The notes under the pieces were generated by a model. That model was not told the DNA's origin. It was given only the letters and a program-made list of their open reading frames with translations, and made no database searches. This document shows positions 59,742 through 64,000 of a stretch of 64,000 nt of DNA, one piece after another. Where the stretch lies: assembly GCA_902168205.1 (NCBI GenBank), contig CABHOK010000014.1, positions 682,001-746,000 on the forward strand. The letters run 5' to 3'. The first letter of the stretch is position 1. Each line of letters begins with the position of its first letter. The DNA is from an uncultured Chitinophaga sp. (GTDB taxonomy: Bacteria > Bacteroidota > Bacteroidia > Cytophagales > Cyclobacteriaceae). The translations under genes were made by a program, and so were the position numbers.

Positions 59742-61895
59742 ATGTATAGCATGAGAAACCGAACCTATTTACTGATAACTTGCTGCGCATGGGTGGCGCT
59801 GGCATGTTCCACTAAAAAAGAAGAAACGACAAGCATGAAATATCCGGAGACAAAAAAGGTAGATACAGTTGATACATACTTCGGCGAGCAGGTAGCAGAC
59901 CCGTACCGCTGGTTGGAAAATGATACGGCCAAAGAGACAGGCGAGTGGGTAAAAGCGCAGAACGACATAACGTTTGGCTTCCTTGAAAAGATACCCTATC
60001 GTGAGACAGTAAAGAAACGCCTGGAGCAAGTATATAATTACGAACGCCTCGGTGCACCGTTCAAGGAAGGAGAATGGTATTACTTCTATAAGAACGATGG
60101 CTTACAAAACCACAGCGTGCTCTACCGTAAGAAAGGTGAAACTGGTACACCGGAAGTATTTCTCGATCCGAATACATTTTCAAAAGATGGGACAACAGGA
60201 CTCAGCGGAGTGTTCTTTACGAAGGATGGTTCGATGGCTGCATTCCTGATATCTGAAGGTGGATCTGACTGGCGCAAGGCTATTGTTATTAAGACAGCCG
60301 ATAAGTCGGTGGTGGAAGATTCGCTTCGTGATCTGAAATTTACCGGTATAGCCTGGAAAGGTACTGAAGGTTTTTACTATAGCAGTTACGATAAACCGAA
60401 AGGCAGCGAGCTGTCATCCAAAACTCAGCATCACAAACTATATTATCATAAACTCGGCACGCCACAGCAACAGGATGTATTGGTATTTGGCGGAGAGAAA
60501 ACACCACGCAGATATATAGGTGCCGGTTTAACGGAGGATGAACGCTTCCTTATAGTATCGGCCGCTACGAGTACTACCGGTAATGAACTATATGTACAGG
60601 ATCTGAACGATCCGAAAGGTAAATTGGTGAATCTGGTAAGTAATTTTGATAACAACCATAATGTTATCGATAACGATGGTTCGCGTCTCATCATCCAGAC
60701 GAACCTCAATGCTCCGAACGATCGCATCGTTGAAGTTGACTTTGCAAATCCTACACCGGAACATTGGAAAGATATAATTCCTGAAACTGACAATGCACTG
60801 CAAGGTGTAAGCACAGCCGGTAAGAAGTTATTTGTAAACTACCTGAAAGATGCCAGCACGCTGGTAAAGCAATATGACTATAAAGGTAAACTGGAGCGTG
60901 AGGTAGCATTGCCGGGTATAGGTTCTGCCGGTGGTTTTGGTGGAAAGGTGACTGATAAAGAAGTATATTATTCCTATACTTCATTTACCTATCCTACATC
61001 TATTTTCAAGTATGATATAGCGTCCGGTAAATCTACGCTATATGAAAAGCCGAAAGTTGATTTCGATCCGGAAGCGTATGAGACAAAACAGGTATTCTAT
61101 ACCAGTAAAGATGGAACGAAGGTACCGATGTTTATTGTGTATAAGAAAGGCATTGAGCTGAATGGCAAGAACCCAACGATGCTATATGCATATGGAGGTT
61201 TCAGCGTCAGTCTTACACCAGGCTTTAATACTTCACGCATCGTGTGGCTGGAGAACGGTGGTATATATGCACAACCAAATTTGCGTGGTGGTGGTGAATA
61301 CGGTGAAAAATGGCACCAGGCCGGAACAAAACTCAACAAGCAAAATGTGTTTGATGATTTTATAGCCGCTGCTGAATACCTGATCAAAGAGAAATATACC
61401 TCAAGTGAATATCTTGCTATATCCGGAGGTTCTAACGGTGGCTTGCTGGTAGGCGCTACCATGACGCAGCGCCCTGATCTGGCTAAAGTAGCACTGCCCG
61501 CAGTAGGTGTCATGGACATGCTGCGTTACCACACCTTTACCGCAGGTGCAGGCTGGGCGTATGACTATGGTACAGCCGATGATTCAAAAGAAATGTTTGA
61601 GTACTTGAAGAAGTATTCTCCAGTGCATGCGTTAAAGGCCGGTACAAACTATCCGGCTACGATGGTAACTACGGCAGATCATGACGATCGTGTGGTGCCT
61701 GCGCACTCGTTCAAGTTCGCGGCTACATTGCAGCAAAGCCAGGCGGGCAATATGCCGGTTTTGATTCGTATCGATACGAAATCCGGTCACGGAGCATCCA
61801 ACTTGTCAAAGGCTATAGAATCTACAGCCGATCAATATGTATTCGCGTGGTATAACATGGGCATTGTTCCGCCAGTGGCGAAGAAAGAGATGTGA
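59742..61895 (+). CDS. Prolyl oligopeptidase family (S9A) lipoprotein
   Basis: This 717-residue enzyme has a lipoprotein signal (ITCCAWVALAC, lipobox ALAC with Cys at about residue 22), a beta-propeller N-part (about 70-430) and an S9 hydrolase domain. The serine is in ISGGSNGGLLVGA (about residue 566), the acid in DHDDRVVPAHS (about 650) and the His in SGHGASN (about 684), so the triad is complete. Substrates are short proline-containing peptides in related enzymes. Two ATG codons (59742 and 59751) are both possible starts. It ends with a hairpin at 61921-61958. Confidence 0.92.
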   Translation: MYSMRNRTYLLITCCAWVALACSTKKEETTSMKYPETKKVDTVDTYFGEQVADPYRWLENDTAKETGEWVKAQNDITFGFLEKIPYRETVKKRLEQVYNYERLGAPFKEGEWYYFYKNDGLQNHSVLYRKKGETGTPEVFLDPNTFSKDGTTGLSGVFFTKDGSMAAFLISEGGSDWRKAIVIKTADKSVVEDSLRDLKFTGIAWKGTEGFYYSSYDKPKGSELSSKTQHHKLYYHKLGTPQQQDVLVFGGEKTPRRYIGAGLTEDERFLIVSAATSTTGNELYVQDLNDPKGKLVNLVSNFDNNHNVIDNDGSRLIIQTNLNAPNDRIVEVDFANPTPEHWKDIIPETDNALQGVSTAGKKLFVNYLKDASTLVKQYDYKGKLEREVALPGIGSAGGFGGKVTDKEVYYSYTSFTYPTSIFKYDIASGKSTLYEKPKVDFDPEAYETKQVFYTSKDGTKVPMFIVYKKGIELNGKNPTMLYAYGGFSVSLTPGFNTSRIVWLENGGIYAQPNLRGGGEYGEKWHQAGTKLNKQNVFDDFIAAAEYLIKEKYTSSEYLAISGGSNGGLLVGATMTQRPDLAKVALPAVGVMDMLRYHTFTAGAGWAYDYGTADDSKEMFEYLKKYSPVHALKAGTNYPATMVTTADHDDRVVPAHSFKFAATLQQSQAGNMPVLIRIDTKSGHGASNLSKAIESTADQYVFAWYNMGIVPPVAKKEM

Positions 61896-61920
61896 CTATA
61901 AATTTCCTGTAAATTTTTGG

Positions 61921-61958
61921 AAGAGGCAGTCTATATACGGTCTGCCTCTTTTATTTTT
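61921..61958 (+). terminator. Intrinsic terminator after the prolyl oligopeptidase gene
   Basis: AAGAGGCAG (61921-61929) and CTGCCTCTT (61942-61950) form a perfect 9-bp stem, followed by TTATTTTT. The GNAT gene's ATG at 61965 follows closely. Confidence 0.85.
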
Positions 61959-61964
61959 GAGTAT

Positions 61965-62456
61965 ATGAGTAATGTTACGATACGCATCGGTAAAAAAGAT
62001 GATCTGCCCCGCGTGCTCGAATTGATTAAAGAGCTTGCCGAGTATGAGCGTGCCCCGCATGAAGTAATCAATACGGTTGAGCTGATGGAATTCGATGGTT
62101 TTGGCCCCAACCCGGTGTATGGTTTCTTTGTTGCAGAAAATGAAAATGGAATTATAGGGTTATCGCTGTATTACTGGCGTTACTCCACGTGGAAAGGCAA
62201 GCGCCTATACCTGGAAGATATCATTGTAACGGAAGCCGAACGAGGGAAAGGCATTGGTAAGGTATTGTTCGATCGCACCATGCAACATTCGCTGGAGCAG
62301 AATTGTTCGGGTATGATGTGGCAGGTGCTTGACTGGAACGATCCCGCTATAAATTTCTATAAAAAGTACGGAACCAGGTTCGACAACGAATGGATTAACT
62401 GTACACTGGAACGCGACCAGATCGCGAAATACGTTTCAGGCCAGGCAAAACTTTAG
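61965..62456 (+). CDS. GNAT family N-acetyltransferase (SSAT-like)
   Basis: This 163-residue enzyme transfers an acetyl group from acetyl-CoA. The N-part has IRIGKKDDLPRVLELIKELAEYE; the CoA-binding signature is ERGKGIGKVLFDRTM (about residues 90-104), and YKKYGTRFDNEWINCTLE near the C-terminus matches spermidine/thialysine acetyltransferases of this GNAT branch. The substrate is probably an amine such as a polyamine, by resemblance only. The start is chosen at the ATG at 61965, because the longer frame reads through the terminator hairpin of the upstream gene. Confidence 0.88.
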   Translation: MSNVTIRIGKKDDLPRVLELIKELAEYERAPHEVINTVELMEFDGFGPNPVYGFFVAENENGIIGLSLYYWRYSTWKGKRLYLEDIIVTEAERGKGIGKVLFDRTMQHSLEQNCSGMMWQVLDWNDPAINFYKKYGTRFDNEWINCTLERDQIAKYVSGQAKL

Positions 62457-62548
62457 CCTAAGTATAAATTTACATCTGGTAAGTTTTTTATAGTTTTTGA
62501 AGGGTGTTGTGGTGATGGGTTCGTCATCTTTGAGTTAAAATTAAAACC

Positions 62549-62929
62549 ATGAAAAACCTGCGACTACTCATGCTCGTGCTGTTTGCTGTTACTGCGCTTT
62601 CAACTGCGGATGTAATGGCTCAGGGAAAGAGCAAGAAAAAACAAAAGAATGAAAAGAAAGGTGGAGGTCCTCCGCCTTGGGCACCGGCTCACGGGTATCG
62701 TGCTAAAACCCGTTATGTATATTTTCAGGATTACCCGGTATATTATGACAACGATCGTGGAGTATATATATCGATGTCAGGGAAGAACTGGTCGATATCA
62801 GCCAAATTACCCGATATACTAAAGGGTGTTGATCTGTTTGCCACTCCGAAAATTGATCTTGATTTTAGTGGAGACAAGCCTCAGGAACTGTTTGATGAGC
62901 ATAAATCGAAGTATCCGGGTAAAAAATAA
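62549..62929 (+). CDS. Small secreted basic protein of unknown function (126 aa)
   Basis: This 126-residue protein has a signal peptide (MKNLRLLMLVLFAVTAL, ending DVMAQ), then a very basic stretch (GKSKKKQKNEKKGGG), followed by a compact aromatic region RAKTRYVYFQDYPVYYDNDRG and VYISMSGKNWSIS, and a Lys-rich end. The YPxxYYDxxRGxY pattern is common in small Bacteroidota exported proteins, with no known function. A hairpin terminator follows at 62953. Confidence 0.75.
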   Translation: MKNLRLLMLVLFAVTALSTADVMAQGKSKKKQKNEKKGGGPPPWAPAHGYRAKTRYVYFQDYPVYYDNDRGVYISMSGKNWSISAKLPDILKGVDLFATPKIDLDFSGDKPQELFDEHKSKYPGKK

Positions 62930-62952
62930 CGCATATAGCGCCCCACGAGGAA

Positions 62953-62990
62953 GCAATCTCCCTGATTGTATACAGGGAGATCGCTTTTTA
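62953..62990 (+). terminator. Intrinsic terminator after the small secreted protein gene
   Basis: GCAATCTCCCTG (62953-62964) pairs with CAGGGAGATCGC (62973-62984) with one mismatch, followed by TTTTTA. Confidence 0.8.
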
Positions 62991-63088
62991 TACCCACAAC
63001 AGGACGGGCTCAATAATCCCCGAAAGAATTATAAAATGTTGTATAGCTGATCTGGTAAACAATTTTCGAATCTTGCAATTTTCCAATT

Positions 63089-63370
63089 CTAGGCTTCGAC
63101 ATCTACAATCGCCCAGACCGGAATAAACTTACCGCCCTTCACCTCAACATAGTTGTCAGCAAAGTCAACAAGGTTCGAGAAGGTTTCTATTACTTCACCA
63201 TCTTCCAATTGCATGATCAATCCAACATCCTGGTGTTCGAGGTTGCTGATCATAACTGCTTTCACAAGTTTGTGTGCACGAAGGACTTTTTGTTCTTCAT
63301 CACGCAATACATCCTGATGCGTAAAATGCACCATCGGAATTTCTTCGGGACTAATCTTCCTGACGTTCAT
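63089..63370 (-). CDS. Hypothetical protein (93 aa)
   Basis: This 93-residue acidic soluble protein begins MNVRKISPEEIPMVH and reads as a small beta-rich domain (LVKAVMISNLEHQDVGLIMQ, VEVKGGKFIPVWAIVD). I do not recognise a family. It lies 70 nt downstream of the DUF4286 gene on the same strand and may be co-transcribed. Confidence 0.65.
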   Translation of the reverse strand: MNVRKISPEEIPMVHFTHQDVLRDEEQKVLRAHKLVKAVMISNLEHQDVGLIMQLEDGEVIETFSNLVDFADNYVEVKGGKFIPVWAIVDVEA

Positions 63371-63440
63371 ATATCTGAAATGTTATTAAGATCAAGACAT
63401 AACAGGATGTTGTATAAACAAAAGCAAAAAATCTTTTGTT

Positions 63441-63743
63441 TCAGACCTCTTCGAGAAGCGTACGGAAGGCAACGTGCCGATCTTTGAACCGTTTCTGAAA
63501 TTCTTTATTCAGCTCCGGTTCAACTTTCTCCACAAAGTTTACCACTTCCTGAATATCGGCAGCGAAATACTGAACACTATAGGAAACTGATCCGTCTTCC
63601 TGGTCGTGCAGTACTTTGTACATCTTCCAATCTGTAAACATCTCTGTTTTCATTACCACGGGGATATACTGTTGTTTCATCCAGTCTATCCACTCTTGTT
63701 CAATTTCCTTGTCGATACCGACTGTTACGTTGTATAGTAGCAT
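63441..63743 (-). CDS. DUF4286 family protein
   Basis: This 100-residue protein matches DUF4286: LYNVTVGIDKEIEQEWIDWM and the FxDWKMYKVLHDQEDGSVSYS core, with a ferredoxin-like alpha/beta pattern, ending RFKDRHVAFRTLLEEV. Function unknown in the family. The ATG at 63743 is the only plausible start. Confidence 0.85.
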   Translation of the reverse strand: MLLYNVTVGIDKEIEQEWIDWMKQQYIPVVMKTEMFTDWKMYKVLHDQEDGSVSYSVQYFAADIQEVVNFVEKVEPELNKEFQKRFKDRHVAFRTLLEEV

Positions 63744-63759
63744 GCCGCAAGATACTGAA

Positions 63760-63985
63760 ATAGCTGCGAGCTTTTAGCTGCGGGAAGAAAAGCTGCGAGC
63801 TACCAGCTACCAGTTGCTAGCGGTGTGCGTGTGAGATGGTGTGCCATGCAGCGCTATATATCTGGCTTCTGGCTACAAAGTACTGTGTGTCCGTGGCCTG
63901 ATGGGGTGTATATATCAGCCAAACACACTCGTCACTCAGGCTCACACGTCTTGCACATGGTAGCTAGTAGCTAGAAGCTATTTTC
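63760..63985. repeat. AGCT-rich intergenic tract at the right edge
   Basis: Short palindromic units (GCTGCGAGCT, CTACCAGCTACCAG, TTGCTAGC, TAGCTAGTAGCTAGAAGCTA) are crowded from about 63760 to 63820 and from 63959 to 63982. Similar to 33464-33559. No ORF in this region. Confidence 0.45.
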
Positions 63986-64000
63986 ATCAGTATCTTCTCA

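Noticed and set aside
1-64000. CRISPR array, prophage or transposon
   Set aside because: No regular direct repeats with spacers, no integrase, transposase or phage structural motif was seen.

Overview
The window is chromosomal DNA of a Bacteroidota bacterium, most likely of the order Cytophagales. The support is the conserved run panD-panC-truncated GT5 protein-DUF4270 lipoprotein-glmS, a TAnnTTTG-type promoter before that run, DUF1573 and DUF4286 proteins, an RprX/RprY-like two-component pair, a Rho with a long disordered insert, a TPR-membrane-HTH regulator, many SPII lipoproteins, and start codons without evident Shine-Dalgarno sequences. No phage, IS element, CRISPR array or rRNA was seen. 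One tRNA (His) is present.

Layout. 1-5.3 kb: a lytic transglycosylase cut by the left edge, a LOG-family protein, a GH130 lipoprotein, a flippase-like membrane protein, and panD and panC. 5.4-9.6 kb: GT5-like protein, DUF4270 lipoprotein and glmS, closed by a strong terminator. 9.7-15.2 kb: DUF1573 protein, an RprXY-like pair, an orphan 7TM-DISM histidine kinase and hemB. 15.3-20.0 kb: serine hydrolase, alpha/beta hydrolase, DUF2520 protein, prmC and ribD. 20.2-24.8 kb: an array of small STAS/SpoIIAA-like paralogues (three copies of one subfamily, one of them dead, and a tandem pair of a second subfamily) around a TPR-membrane-HTH regulator. 24.9-36.5 kb: CTP-synthase-related amidotransferase-like protein, exported superoxide dismutase, 2OG oxygenase, chromate transporter homologue, tRNA-His, pyrC, DEAD-box helicase, GH20 hexosaminidase and unknowns. 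36.6-38.9 kb: GAF-PAS-PAS protein and DUF1801 protein.

38.9-54.2 kb is an accessory region of poorly conserved membrane and lipoprotein genes, almost all on the minus strand: two RDD proteins, an ATP-grasp protein, a large FtsX/MacB-type permease, a Mesh1-like HD hydrolase, a TonB-domain protein, and an operon with a TPR/DUF3761-like and a PH-like protein. Four genes between 45.0 and 49.8 kb each need a single-base correction to read through. Two lipoprotein operons in this region carry the same upstream element: three 9-bp repeats (TTTCCGAAG type) at a 21-bp period, at identical distances (64, 85 and 106 nt) from the start codon. I consider this the strongest undescribed signal in the window.

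54.6-64 kb returns to core genes: rho, serS, a nucleoid-associated protein, a TspO-like protein, a prolyl oligopeptidase, a GNAT acetyltransferase, a small secreted protein and DUF4286.

How the genes connect: panCD serves CoA synthesis, glmS with GH20 and the transglycosylase serves amino-sugar and cell-wall turnover, ribD, hemB and pyrC are cofactor and nucleotide genes, and the accessory block looks like a surface and membrane module under shared control that is partly decaying. All family calls come from reading motifs by eye; no database search was run.
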